Shown here one piece after another: positions 23,600 to 36,000 of a stretch of DNA of 64,000 nt. The DNA comes from Hydractinia symbiolongicarpus (Eukaryota; Cnidaria; Hydrozoa; Anthoathecata; Hydractiniidae). The translations under genes were made by a program, and so were the position numbers. The notes below the pieces were generated by a model. The model ran no database searches. It saw only the letters and a program-made list of their open reading frames with translations, and was not told the DNA's origin. The number at the start of each line of letters is the position of its first letter. The stretch's first letter is position 1. Location of the stretch: assembly GCF_029227915.1 (NCBI RefSeq), contig NC_079881.1, positions 21,923,501-21,987,500 of the forward strand. Reading direction: 5' to 3'.

Positions 23600-25540
23600 C
23601 CTTAGACAGAAGAGTTAGCTTATTAAGAAGAGTGATTATTGTGTTTCAATGACAAAATTTCAACAGCATACATCCATTAAATTCTGCATCGAACAACCTG
23701 ATTTCCAGACCTTTCTGCTTTTTCTTACCACTGCATTTAAGATGTTGTTATCAAAACTTTCATCTATTTATTAAGTTTCAACGGATTACGTTTTATCAAC
23801 AAAACCTGCACGTTACATTTGTTTGAACTTTCCACAAGAATTGTGTGAACTTTCCACTCTATTAGGTGCTACAATACTAAAAGAACAAAAAATAAATAAA
23901 TAAATAAATAAAATGTGTTATTATTATTTCGATGGAATTTGTTAAAGTCTGTGCAGAATGGGATTATATGTGAGATGTATGTAATGACGCGTGCTATGTA
24001 CACACAAACAGTTGGGATTTCATCATACGGACACTTTTTAAAATTCCCTAACAACCCACCCCCACCACCCTTCTCAGCCAGCCCCATCTCTTCCTTGAAA
24101 GAGTGTTTTTGGTAAGTTTGCAAATTGCAAATTCATGCAAATTCATGCAAATTTTTATGTTAGGTCATTTTGTAAGTCACAATGCGTGGTTATCTTCTCC
24201 AGGTTTAATTCATACAGCTTTTGAGGTCACAATGATGTTAATGATGAATCATTTATAATTTCCAAGTGCTTCTGATGTGCAGCAATCAGTTTTATGATGA
24301 GTTATGGAAGCTGTTTGTGGGAGCTTAATGATGAAAATCAGTGGAGATTGATTGATAGTTTATTTGTTTTGTGCACTATGAAGTCACGTTTCCAAAAATG
24401 TGACACGAACATGGAAAATTACTCACGTGTAACAGTTTTCACTCACTACTAGTATTTAGTCTCGTGTGTATAAAATAATGTTATTAGCTATCCAGCTTTT
24501 CACTCATTACAGCGCTTGCAGGTATTTACCAGGAAGAGATGTATTTGTTATGCTATGAAATCTTCCATTTAGCAATGCATATAGCACCACATATATATAT
24601 ATACTTCCCTTAGTAATTTTTGTTCGCTTAGAATAACACCTCCGTTTCCTGCTATCAATCATGGACCTGCAAAATATCGTTTTTAGTGTATTCAAAGCTT
24701 TCATTTTAGCTATGAATTTGCATAATACAGACGTATAGTATATGTCCCTGTCCGAAGTACTGTTTTATTTAATGACCTTCCTTACTAGAAACATCTATCA
24801 TACAACAAGGCTGCAAGCAGGTCAATTAATCTAATTTTTCAACGATCACTTCGCATGTTGTTATGACAAACAACAAAGCATATTATATACAAAAGCTGCA
24901 GGTAGAGAATCTATCGTAATCCTTTGGAAATTAAGCTTAAGTTTTTTTTAATCTCCGACATAATCCGTCGACTTATAGATATAGCAGTTGCGACAGCAGT
25001 CGGAAGTAGCTGTAACAGATAGGATGAACAAATTATTGTGATATTTGTTCATTTGATTTGTGAGAGAAAAGTACGCACCAAAAGAGAAGTTATAAAATCC
25101 AAGTTCCAAATGTTTTAGATTTGTTCTTTTCTTATGGCAAGAAAAAATTGACAGGAAAATTCTTTGATTCTGCAGGGTAGATTGAGTTACTAAAAAAACG
25201 AGATATCCATAGACGACGCATTTGCTTATTGATTGTGTGTAAAACTAACATCTTTTGTAGCTCAATCCTGCTAATCATAATTCCACCAATTAATGCGTCA
25301 TTTAAGAAATATACAAATTAGTTCTCCGCAACATTTAGAATGTTGAAATTACTTTTATAGTTTGTATGTATTTCCTGACGATGTTATGGAATGATAGCCG
25401 CTCTGTCAAACTAACATTTTATGATATGGTTTTATCTTGATCAGGGGGTTGTGTTGTAAAACTTTTAATACGTCATTTAAATTTCCTCGCCAACGCAGGG
25501 ATAGAAGGATGACGAGAAAAGTGTTCAAAAGAAGCCTTAG
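23600..25540. other. Intergenic, no supported gene
   Basis: AT-rich sequence with an (AAAT)n run near 23890-23912 and a tandem octamer motif near 24135. Short ORFs on both strands at 23.9-24.1 kb overlap each other and show no domain. Confidence 0.5.
24117..24152 (+). promoter_or_regulatory. Tandem octamer (ATGCAAAT) motifs
   Basis: Two perfect ATGCAAAT octamers at 24135-24142 and 24145-24152 are 10 bases apart, preceded by two TTGCAAAT half-matches. The octamer is the classical POU-domain factor site. It may equally be a short tandem repeat with no function; no nearby gene start is known. Confidence 0.35.
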
Positions 25541-25541
25541 A

Positions 25542-25685
25542 TTTATCACTAGTCTGGATAATTATCACTAGCCTGGATATTTATCACTAGCCTGGATATT
25601 TATCACTAGTCTGGATATTATCACTAGCCTGGATATTTATCACTAGACTGGATATTTATCACAACGCTGGATATTTATCACTAGT
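25542..25685. repeat. 19-bp minisatellite, about 7-8 units
   Basis: The consensus TTTATCACTAGYCTGGATA is repeated head to tail with few substitutions and one 1-2 base length change. It is intergenic. Confidence 0.95.
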
Positions 25686-26270
25686 TGAATTTTCGCAACC
25701 TGGTGTAACAGCGGAATGACACCTTAATGCCATGAACCAAGGTTGCGCTACAATAGCCAAGTACAATCTTAAAAAAAAGCAGTACAAATAATCTGTCTTG
25801 CAAACACTTATTTTTTAAGAAAACGTATTCAAATAATCATGACATTCATCTTAAAACTCCACACTGTCAGTGTGGACAAAGAAAACGGGCTACCATATTT
25901 GGGTTTTGCTATTACCAACGATTTTTGATTTCGATGGAATTTAAAGGTAATGTTGTAAGCTCCTTTCTATCCACCTACTAACCGCGCACAGGTTTGTGTG
26001 AAAGCCAAAAAAATGCCATACGTATCACTGGCAGTATGTAACATAGTTTATTCCATGAAGTTAACGAAACATAACTAACGATCGCGAAATCATTAAGAAT
26101 GCCTATAACAACTTATAAAAATGAATTTTATTAACACGATTTAGCTGAACTGACGTTAAAAAAGTATTTAAAAGAACGCGCATCAGGATAAAAAATATAA
26201 TTTTAGGGTATGGTTACATGTAAGAGGGGCAAATACGCGAAAAAAAATTTGAATTACATGGTCAACTTAC

Positions 26271-26680
26271 CACAGGGTGAAAAGCGAGTATGTTCACCCC
26301 AGGGTTGAAAGTAAAGCTTTTCATGAAATCACTTACGTAGAACATGCGAGCAGAATTTCCTCGACAACGTTTTCAACAAATAGTAAAATATATAAACACG
26401 TGAGCAATAGAAAAACATTCCTTCAGCATAGTTTTGCATTTTGCATTTTGTTAATACACCTAATACGTACGCTTTTTGCCCGGGGCAATGTGATTACATG
26501 CAGAAATCATGAATTTCCGCCCGGGGTGAAAGCTCACTCCTATGCTAGAGACAGGGTGAAATCACCCCGAGGTGAAATCACCTCAGCAAACGCATATGAC
26601 TACTAAGTACAATCTGAACAAGCATGGGGTTGGTTTTACCCCGAGGTGAAATTGTGCATGGGGTCCGGGGTTTTCGCCCC
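26271..26680. repeat. Element rich in GGTGAAA / TTTCACC inverted motifs
   Basis: GGTGAAA-type motifs occur near 26276, 26526, 26555, 26571 and 26646, several as inverted pairs with CACCCC (for example CAGGGTGAAATCACCCCGAG). A poly-C run follows at 26678-26689. The 109-residue plus ORF 26277-26606 lies entirely inside it and has no motif. It is probably a small DNA-type element. Confidence 0.5.
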
Positions 26681-26690
26681 CCCCCCCCTC

Positions 26691-26832
26691 AATAACTTTT
26701 CATAGGCTTGTTCAAATTGAATAAAACTTTGGCACATTTATAGTACGTCACAAAAGAAACAATATCGCTGCAATAAATTTTTGCTTGCGTCAGCACATTT
26801 TTGTGACGTCATCAAAAGCTTGAAAATTTACT
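26691..26832. repeat. Dispersed repeat R2, copy 2
   Basis: Same block order as 13566-13710, including TATAGTACGTCACAAAAG and TTGTGACGTCATCAAAAGC, with TGACGTCA at 26804-26811. Confidence 0.85.
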
Positions 26833-27330
26833 ACAATCATTGACAAAGCATTTATTTATTTATTTATTCGCGAATATTTAAAGTTAAGTAAAGAGTTTCT
26901 AAATACATATTTACAAAATATTTTACATAAAGAAACTGTTATCAGTGTTTGTCCTGTTATAGGCTTAGAAATAAAACATAAACAGTATAAAGGTAGAAAA
27001 GAATAAAATAGTAAATTAAAGGGTAAAATAGGTAAGAATACTGAAAAAACATACGAATAAGATCTGGAAAAAGACAGTGAATTATGGAAAATAACTCCAG
27101 ATAAACTAAGGAAAAATTAAGTTGTGAAATGACAAAACAACGCGGATAATTTCGAATGTAGCTGGAAGGCGTGCTAAAAAATGCCACTGGCTTACGTGTG
27201 CACAAAGGTAGCGACATTGGCGGTTGCAGATTAGTGAGTATTTTTTGATTTCACCCTTTAGTCGTGTTTGAAAATTGACGAAAAACTGTCTTTGTTTCAT
27301 TAGTTTTTTTCACGATTGAAGTAACTTTTC

Positions 27331-27417
27331 AACCTCGTTCCCAGGGCATTTTGCCTTGTTGATGAAGTTGATAGCGGCAACGGCTCAGGCGCCACAAGAT
27401 CCTAGGGACGAAGATGG
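27331..27417. mobile_element. CCTCG..CCAGG family MITE
   Basis: The left end AACCTCGTTCCCAGGGC and right end GATCCTAGGGACGAAG are inverted matches about 85 bases apart. Confidence 0.65.
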
Positions 27418-27696
27418 TAACCTTTATAACATCCTTGATATTTTCGGCACACTTTAATAAGGGGCATTTAGTTGACGCGACTTTTCCTGGAGTAAGGTGG
27501 TTACAGCCAGAGGGCAGGAAGAGACAACAATAATGCTACTTTGAATTTAGATTTCCAGTTTAACGAAATTGGTTGAAGCAGTTGATGCTGACTGACAAAC
27601 AAGAATCCTTCCTACTTTTGTTTTTAGAGATTACGACTATATTTCTATAACATCAGGAATGAAGTGGAGTTTGTTCCCTAGGTTAACCCTACTAAT

Positions 27697-27727
27697 GCCG
27701 GGGCGGGTAAATGCAACCCGCCCCCGG
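27697..27727. repeat. GC-rich hairpin
   Basis: GCCGGGGCGGGT and ACCCGCCCCCGGC are inverted around an AAATGCA loop. It stands out in AT-rich surroundings and is probably the terminus or core of a repeat. Confidence 0.6.
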
Positions 27728-30042
27728 CGCCCAGGCTTTTGAGTTATAAACAATAGGTTTAGAGTAATACAAAAATAAAAAATTACCAGGTTGGTTAAAA
27801 TTTTGATTTTCTTATGTAAAAAGCTTGAAGTGAACTCCAGTGACTTTCAACAATTTTAGGGGTTTTGGAAGAATTTAGTAGGTTCACATCAGAAAACAGT
27901 CAAAAACATATAAAAAACGTCTCGAATTTTCAAGAAATTTTGAAAATAGACATTAAAACTTTTGTTAACAAACACACGAGTTCGTTTTTAATACGAATTC
28001 GTAATAATAAAAACTTTAAAGAAAAAAAAAGTCAAAATTTTAGGCTATTTGGTAGATTTTACAATCTTTATTTTTACGTGAAGAGATTTTAGGAAGTGTG
28101 ACCACTTCGTTAAATTCAGTTTCCAAAGCAAAATGGATAAACATGAGAGACCGATCTTATGATCATGTTTTTTTTTTTTTTTTCTTTTTTTGAGCATTGT
28201 GGAAGGACTAAATAAAATATTAAACCTCTAGAAAAAATTTTGGGTTCAAAATGGCTGCTGAATTGTTGCTTTGTGCTAGATATGCACGAAATAGCGTTAC
28301 CCGGAATACATATAACGGGCAAACCGATTGATTTTTCTAAATGGTACACAAAATAGCGTTGTGAGAAATATGTATGGCAGGCGAATTCCCAAAGATTTTT
28401 ACACGGGCAACTTAAATTAATAGTCAGTTGTTGGAACAATTTTCTTTCTGCAACGTGGCTATTTTTAGATATTTTGTCGAAATATCACGCCAGTCTTGTC
28501 TCTTTCTCTTACTGATGTTGGATTCACGTAGCGAAAATTATTTCAACCAATGACAGCTTTTAGACAACATGTGATGTTTGTGAGAAACTTTGGTAAGGGC
28601 ATTTCTTAATTATTGTAGTTACCAAGAAAATAAACACGTTAAAATATGACACTAAAACTATATATACATTTGTACGCATGTTCTACTAACTCTAAAACCT
28701 ATCTTCCAATATTACAGTTAACATATTATATAACTTTGGAGTAAGAATACTACATCTAAAACTATGTGTTAATAAATAAATGTATACCCCACCTAACAAA
28801 ACTAAGACCTAGGACAAACGACGACAAAAAATTGATATAGGGAAAATTGGTGGTATAGTTTGGGCAAAATTTATGCAGCTTACCGCGAAGGTGAAAAAAA
28901 AAATTTTTTTATAAAGAATGCTACAAACATGTTGGACATGTTTGAAGAGCGAGGAATGGTGAGGAGAATAAAATGTCACGTGAACAAAAATCACTTACAT
29001 AGAATAAAAAAAATTGTTACTAAATATTTACATATAATTTGAAAACACGAATTAAATAAATAAAAAAATTAGATATAAAACCACATAACGTTGTGAAATT
29101 CTGGTCCGGTAATTTAAGTAAAAAAAGAAAGAAAAAATATGTGGATTGTAAACAAGAACGCGTATAGCTAAACATCTTGCGAGATAAATGGCGGAAATAT
29201 TTTCTCTTTGCCACATTCTATTAAAAGTAGAAGCTGCAGTTGGGGATGGAAAAGTTCTCTTTGACGTCACATCCAAATGCAAGAAGGGCTGCAGAAAGTT
29301 TGCGGATATCTTTCGTCGGAAAAACAGACTTGCTTTAAAAATATCATAGCAAATATTTTAAAAATATGGAAAATTAAATTACAAACCACCGCCCACCGTA
29401 TGCTGGGCGAGGCAAAAAATTCAAAATTCAAAACACACTCGAATTTCACATTGCAGTACTTCAATAACCAAAAAGAGAGGGGCGTGTCTTGTGATCCACC
29501 GTTGTTGTCGCCTGCGAAGACCTTTTTCATTAAAAGTTGCTAAAAACTACAGGCAACTAACGAACGCGCTGAGAAAATAAATAAATAAAATGTAACGAGA
29601 AATAAAAATAATATTAAACTGTCACACTTATTATGCTAAAAATAGATATATATATATATTTATATATACATACACTCACATACTATGTAGTCAAAAATAA
29701 CCACGTTAAAAGAATGTACAATTCGCTATACAAAGCAGCACATGTGGAGGAGAGCAACTAAGACATCAAGAAGGAAATCAGTAAATAAACGAGACAAAAA
29801 ATATGTCAGTTTAAATCATCGAGAGAAGAAGACAACTGGATGATTTAAAGATACGTTGGATAGTAAAAGTTGAGCGTAAACGCATTCGCAGACAGTTTGT
29901 TTTCACACAATGAAATGAAGCAACACATTTTCTCACAATTTACATCTTACGCCACTGTGAAATCACTTAGTGGTAACAAACCACATTTACCATGGACTTC
30001 AACACTTTAGTTAAAAAACTCGTAGTTTTTCAGAGAAAAACA

Positions 30043-33000
30043 TTATTTCGGAGGCACCTGGCCAGCGAGATTACTTGTAAAATTTTGTCTTTGCTGACAC
30101 GAGCGACAGGTGGACATCATTTCACGTGTGCACTGGTAACGATGAGAAGTCCAATGGATGCGTTGGCAATCAATTGAACAATAGTTCGTGTTCCAGCAAC
30201 AATGATAGAAAGCCTACAACAAAAGAAACAGTAGATGGTTGAACACATGTATGCTCCGCATCTCCCTCAAAGGAAGATTTTTTGGCTAAACTTTCGCTTC
30301 TTTACTAGCAAAGCCAATGTACTTTTTACGCTTTTTCTATCACAACATATAAAAACTTACTTCTAAAGAATTAAAAGGATAAGAAACAATGAAAGCAAAA
30401 AACTTATTGTTAATTTTTCATGAGGTTTTTTTTTCGTGATTTAACCCGATGTTTAAAATGTTTTCCTGAAAAAATTATTTTATATAAAAATCTGTTAGTT
30501 GGTATGTAGGAGCACTATGTCATTCTTGTTCTTATCACATGATATGGAACTAAAAAGCAACAGCACAGACAGCAAAAACAAATACACAACCAATATACAC
30601 AACCAATATCAAACATTCCTTACGCTGACCCAATCTGCAAAGACCTACACTAAACAATATTTTGCGTAGAACGGTAAAATCAAGGAACAACTAATTAAAC
30701 ATATTGGCCTGTTAAGAAAAAAATCAAATCTACTTTGATTGGTTATAAGCAATAAATTTCACTAGCCAAACTAAATGCTTATACCATTCGATTCAAATAT
30801 TCCGCACTGCGGAGAAGGACGTTCGGATCGCTTTTACCTCTTTTGTGCAGTTGGAACACCACGATTTCTTCTTTGCAGCTGCTACCATACGTTCCGTGTC
30901 CATCTGTACACGCCTCATGTTTTCTTGCAACGCCCGTTTCGTCATTTCGGCTTCGATCTTCAGCTTTCGTACGGTCTCCTCTATCGCGTGGTTGTGTTTT
31001 ATCTCCGCTTGTGATTTGTACAACTCCAAGTTGCGTTGCATTTCTTCACGATCGCGTTGACTTATCGATTTCGCTTTCCCTTCAAGTTGTGCCCGCTCTG
31101 GTGAGCAAAAATTATAATAAAATGATAACGTGCAAATGAAAGAAATGAAGTGCGATTTGCGCCTAAAATATCGCGCCTTTTTATTTTCACAAAATTTAAA
31201 TGCTTAAAACTGTTGCTGACACCTTTCTACGTTATTTCAATTCTAGTGACGACATCTTTTAGAGTTAAATACCGTTTTTGTAAAGTTTGCATAACGTTGT
31301 TAGTGACATAAAAACCTTGGTGACTTTAGAGAAAACAAAACACAATCTTTCATGCCCACCTCATCATTTTTCTTGCCTACCTCAGTTCTTTTCTCGCCTA
31401 CCTAAGTTCTTTTCTTACCTTTCTCTACAGCCTCTTGTACTCTAGCTTCAGCAAGTTGTCTTTCATCGACAAGAGCTTCATTTAATCGTACTTGGAATTC
31501 CATCTCGTTTCTTTTTCTTTCCTCTTCAACCGCCGCATCTAAATCATCCTGCTTCTTTAATTGCATATCACTTTTAAGTTTCTCAATACTCATTTCCTGA
31601 CCTTTATCGAGTTGTTCTTGTAATCGTTTGCTCTTTTGTTTTTCTGCCGCTAAATCAACACGGGTGGACTCAAGTTCGGCCTGAGCATTTTCGTATTCGT
31701 TTTTTACTTGATCGAGCGACTTTTCCAACTGTCGCACACGTTCTTGTAGTTTTTCAATCATTTTATAGTCGTCTGTCATTTTTATTTGCTTCGCTAGTTG
31801 CATGTCCGCACTGTCATCATGGCTACTAATATTGTCATTTATGTCAGCTCTGTTAAGCGAGACTTTCACTTCTCTGGTGGTAGACTTAATTCTTTGCTGC
31901 CGCTTTTTATATTCCAGCAGTTTAGCTTCTTGTAGTTCTCGGAATTTTTTCTCTGCTTTTAACTTGCGCGGTTTTACTTTTTGGTCACCTCTATCGCGCT
32001 TGTTCTTCCCTTCTTTCGATTTGTTTTTATCTTTTTTCTTTTTCCGCTTGGCTGATTTGTACTCCGTCACACTATCGTTATCGTCGTCGTCGTCTTCCAT
32101 CTCTTCTTCCTCCTCTTCGTCGGCTAGTTCTTCGTCATCTTCGTCTTCTTTGTCGTATTTATGTCGCTTCCTTTGAACGTGAGTAAAAGATTCTTCCTCT
32201 TCGTCGTCAATTTCTTCTTCAGTTGCCGTATCATCGGAATTACTTATTGTATTCTAAATCGACAGTAACAAATACATTGTTATTTTCTCACTTTTTTTAA
32301 CAACTTGTATGGTTTTAAACCAATGAACATTTAAAACCAACTTGAAAAATATTCCCCAAATGTACCAATATTCCCATATTCTTCTATTTTCAATTGTGAG
32401 AATAAACGAACTAAAAAAAAACGTTTGCCACCTTAGCTTGCTTTCTCGCTTTAGCCAAAAGACGCAAGTATAACTTTAACTCATTCTCTGATTGCACCAA
32501 TGCTTTCGATCGCTTTTTGTTAGCTGGCTTATCTTCCATTGACCAAATATTACGAACTGGAATCCAAGCTCTGAAAGAATAAAGAAACTAAAAGGAACCT
32601 TAAGCGACGAAATTTTGGTGGAAAAATATATGGCGGAAAGAAATTTTGTCGCGATAAAAATAAATCACTATTGGCGGGAATTTAGTGTGATGGGAGTAAA
32701 AATAAATCACTTTCGGTGGGAATTTAGTGTGGCGGGAGCGAAAATAAATCAGTTTTGGCGGGAATTTAGTGTGGCGGGAGCGAAAATAAATCAGTTTTGG
32801 CTGGAATTTAGTGTGATGGGTGTAAAAATAAATTACTTTCGGTGGGAATTTAGTGTGGCGGGAGCGAAAATAAATCAGTTTTGGCGAGAATTAAGTGTGG
32901 TGGGAGCGAAAATAAATCATTTTTGGCGGGAATTTTTTTGTACAATTTGGACAACAGCATTAGTACTCTACAATAACAATCACAAACTTATATAAAAGGA

Positions 33001-36000
33001 AGTCACTCGCCGTCAAATACTAAAATCTACTTCCTAAAAAATCTTTTTCTTACTGATCAAAATTGACAATATTGGCAGAACTTAAATTTAGATGACGGCT
33101 AAATAACAAATAAATTGGCGGGTTTTTGTCAAAACTGCTAAATTTTCCCCCAAAAATTCGTTGCTCGAGGCAGTATAAAGTAGAATAAGTGACAGAAATA
33201 AAGGGAAAAGAAAAAGTTAAATAAAATTATATAGCAAAAACATAGCAGTAGTACCTCTGGTATGGTGCGCCAAAAAATCTGACGTCGACCATTGTATTAT
33301 CTTCATTTTCGCGTAGCAACTAGAAATATATATAAAAAATTATAAAAAAAAAACACAGTTCACTTCTATGTTAACATGTTAGTGGTTAGAAAATATGTTT
33401 ACAAAAAACATAAATTCGCAATTTCGCGAAAAATTAACAAACTAAATGAATTAATTTCTGCGTCCATGTAACCAGGGTTCCCACTCATTTTACAATCATA
33501 TTTTTTTAGGAGTGTTAGGAGGCGTAAAAACTCTGGTAACGTAGAATTTTCCTGTTTTCATGTGGAATTTCGTAAAAGCTAATTTCGCAGTTGATTGCTT
33601 GATCGAATAATCTTATAGGAATTTTATTTCTTCACATCAAAAAAGGTCTGGAACCTTAAAAATATCTTACAAACGTTTCTAACATAAGAGTGATCTCTCA
33701 GGGCGTTTATTTTGTCTAAAGGCCATGTGAAAGTTTCCCAGGCATGATTTACAGCATGCTAAAATTCATAAATTAGGGAAATACAAAAAATTTCCTTCTA
33801 AACCTTGTCGAACTTTGCAAAACTCTGTTTCTTAAAATTAGTCTGAAAGGCAGTATGGCATTTTTTAGAGACTTCAATTAATATTTACAAACATATCAAT
33901 AATTACCTTTGCTGGCCATGGTGGATCGCTTCCAAGTTTCGCATAAACAATTCGGTGTGGAGGTTTCTACACAAGTAAATACACAGCAAAAATAACAAAA
34001 ACAGCAATAAAAAATAAGAAATTCCAGTACAAGAAGAAAAAGACATACGCAACACCTGATTTGTAACTAATGTTGCGCTTTGGGTTTGATTCGAATTGAC
34101 GGCTTGAAATGGCCTTTTTAAGCAGCCTTTACATATTTGTCAGGGGCGAAATGAGCATTTCATTAGTCCTTTGTTAGTTTTCAGAAATGCATATATACAG
34201 GGTTTCAGGAGAAATGAAAGTCATTTCGGATTTTATTTTATGTTGCCCTTAAAATACTTATGTCATGGAGTAAAACTATCACACATGTTTAAAAAGTTGT
34301 GATGGAATGTGCACAACACACATATAAAAACAAAATTTCGGTCATGTAAATGATAATAGGACAGTTGAGCAGATCCTTCTTTCAGAATTGCACAGCTTAT
34401 AAAACAAACATAAAACAAACGTACACATGGCAAACAGAACCAATCATGCATGCGTTCATTTGAACGAATGTAGCACTCGGAGCAGATGTCAATTTGACTT
34501 AACTAAAAAACAATAAGCGATCTCTAATGCCATGGAAAACAGGTGCAACACAACTGTTTACATAAATAAAATAAATAATAAATATAAGTTGTAAGTCATG
34601 ACAGTCCTGGTATGTGTATATAAATATAAATAGAGGAAAGCTGCAAGTAAAATGGAGATCAATATATTATAGGCCATTTTATCTTGCGTTAGAAAGCACA
34701 ATACAAAACACATTGCGTTTTTTAAAACTTTAGGTCTCTTAAGTAATTAAAAGTATATAATAAACTTTATATTTGGAGAATGCTTTTTTTAAAAAAAAAA
34801 CAATTCAACCTTTTTGTAGTGGAAAAGTCTTGTATTTTTGGAAAAAGGTAGAGTAATTGACAATTTTTTTTTGGGAGGGGGGCGGCGTGGGGATGGCGGC
34901 CCTGAAATCACTTGATCTTGTGACGAATTCAGTCTACGTTTAAACTTACACATTTTATATATTCTTTCAAAATAGCAACTAAGATTACGTGTACTGAAAG
35001 GGTCAAAGGTTTTTTGCCATTGTGGCGTTTCTGGTGTTTTTGCTAAAATTTGTGTGATTTTTCAAGGTTTTCCACTCTTTTAATATGTACCTAAATATAG
35101 CATTATCATTGGACAAACATGTTGACAAAATGGTCTAATCTAGTATTTACTACTAGCATACCTCATTTTGTCCATCTAAAACTACCATTCGAGCTAAGTT
35201 TGTGATTTTATTTTCACCTATGGAGAAAGAAAATATAAATTTGCCAAAGTGGTTAAATTTTGTCTATATACCTGTTTATGACTACGAGATTAAAAACCTT
35301 TAGCTCTACATTTTCAATAGCAGCTTACCTCCATAGAATATAACGGCATTGTGAAATAGCCATTCGATTTCATAGTGAAATTTAGCAAGACTGTCAAATT
35401 CTCGTCTACGAACTTTCTGCATGAATAAAAAAAATTGTTGATTAATAAAAAAAGTCAAAATTACTATGCATAACACAGACTCTGTTGAAAGAGATTATAA
35501 AAAATAAGTTGCATACGATGGAATGTCTCTTATTAAAAAACTGAATTCAGTCACTGGTTATTGGAGAAACAAACAAACAAAAAAAGAACCAATTTCTGCA
35601 ATTTTTTAAGAGTTTTCTGACATTTTTGGAACTCTCTAGAAATTTTGCCAGGAATATTTCTAGATACTGCAAAAGTTAGGCCATGCGAAAATATTTAAAA
35701 AAAAACTTAATTGCAAAGTTTACCCCCTCAAAATATGTTAAAACTATTCGCGGATATTTATATTACAAAATTTTGTTTATAAAAATTTCACCCTTTCTGC
35801 TTAAGGTTCCCATAGTAATAATAGTCAAACAACTCTTTGAACTGATTCATGTGGTTTTTGTCATTGATGGTGTTTTATAAAAACTTTACATACTATTTCA
35901 GGACCTTTTTTACACAAAAATTTTTCGAAGGGGTCAATTGCGACATTTATTTCCCTTGACTTTGGTAAAATTATTAAACTTGATTTGTTTCTTTTAAACC

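Larger units (their letters stand above)
26833..30042. other. Intergenic, no supported gene
   Basis: It holds a MITE at 27331, a GC-rich hairpin at 27697 and AT microsatellite near 29645-29672. Overlapping ORFs on both strands at 28.1-28.4 and 29.0-29.5 kb have no domains, and each conflicts with the other strand. The last part should include the ZMYND11 3' UTR, since the minus-strand stop is at 30043. Confidence 0.5.

Noticed and set aside
26277-26606. 109-residue plus-strand ORF
   Set aside because: It lies wholly inside the GGTGAAA-rich element, with no recognisable motif.
29267-29543. Overlapping 87-88 residue ORFs on both strands
   Set aside because: They oppose each other, lack motifs and have no splice-linked partners.
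31802-32176. Serine-rich 124-residue plus-strand ORF
   Set aside because: It is the antisense shadow of the acidic/lysine-rich ZMYND11 exon.
32615-32995. 126-residue ORF with 14-residue repeats ([14 protein letters not shown])
   Set aside because: It is a 42-bp minisatellite whose period is a multiple of three, antisense within a ZMYND11 intron, with no signal or flanking exons.
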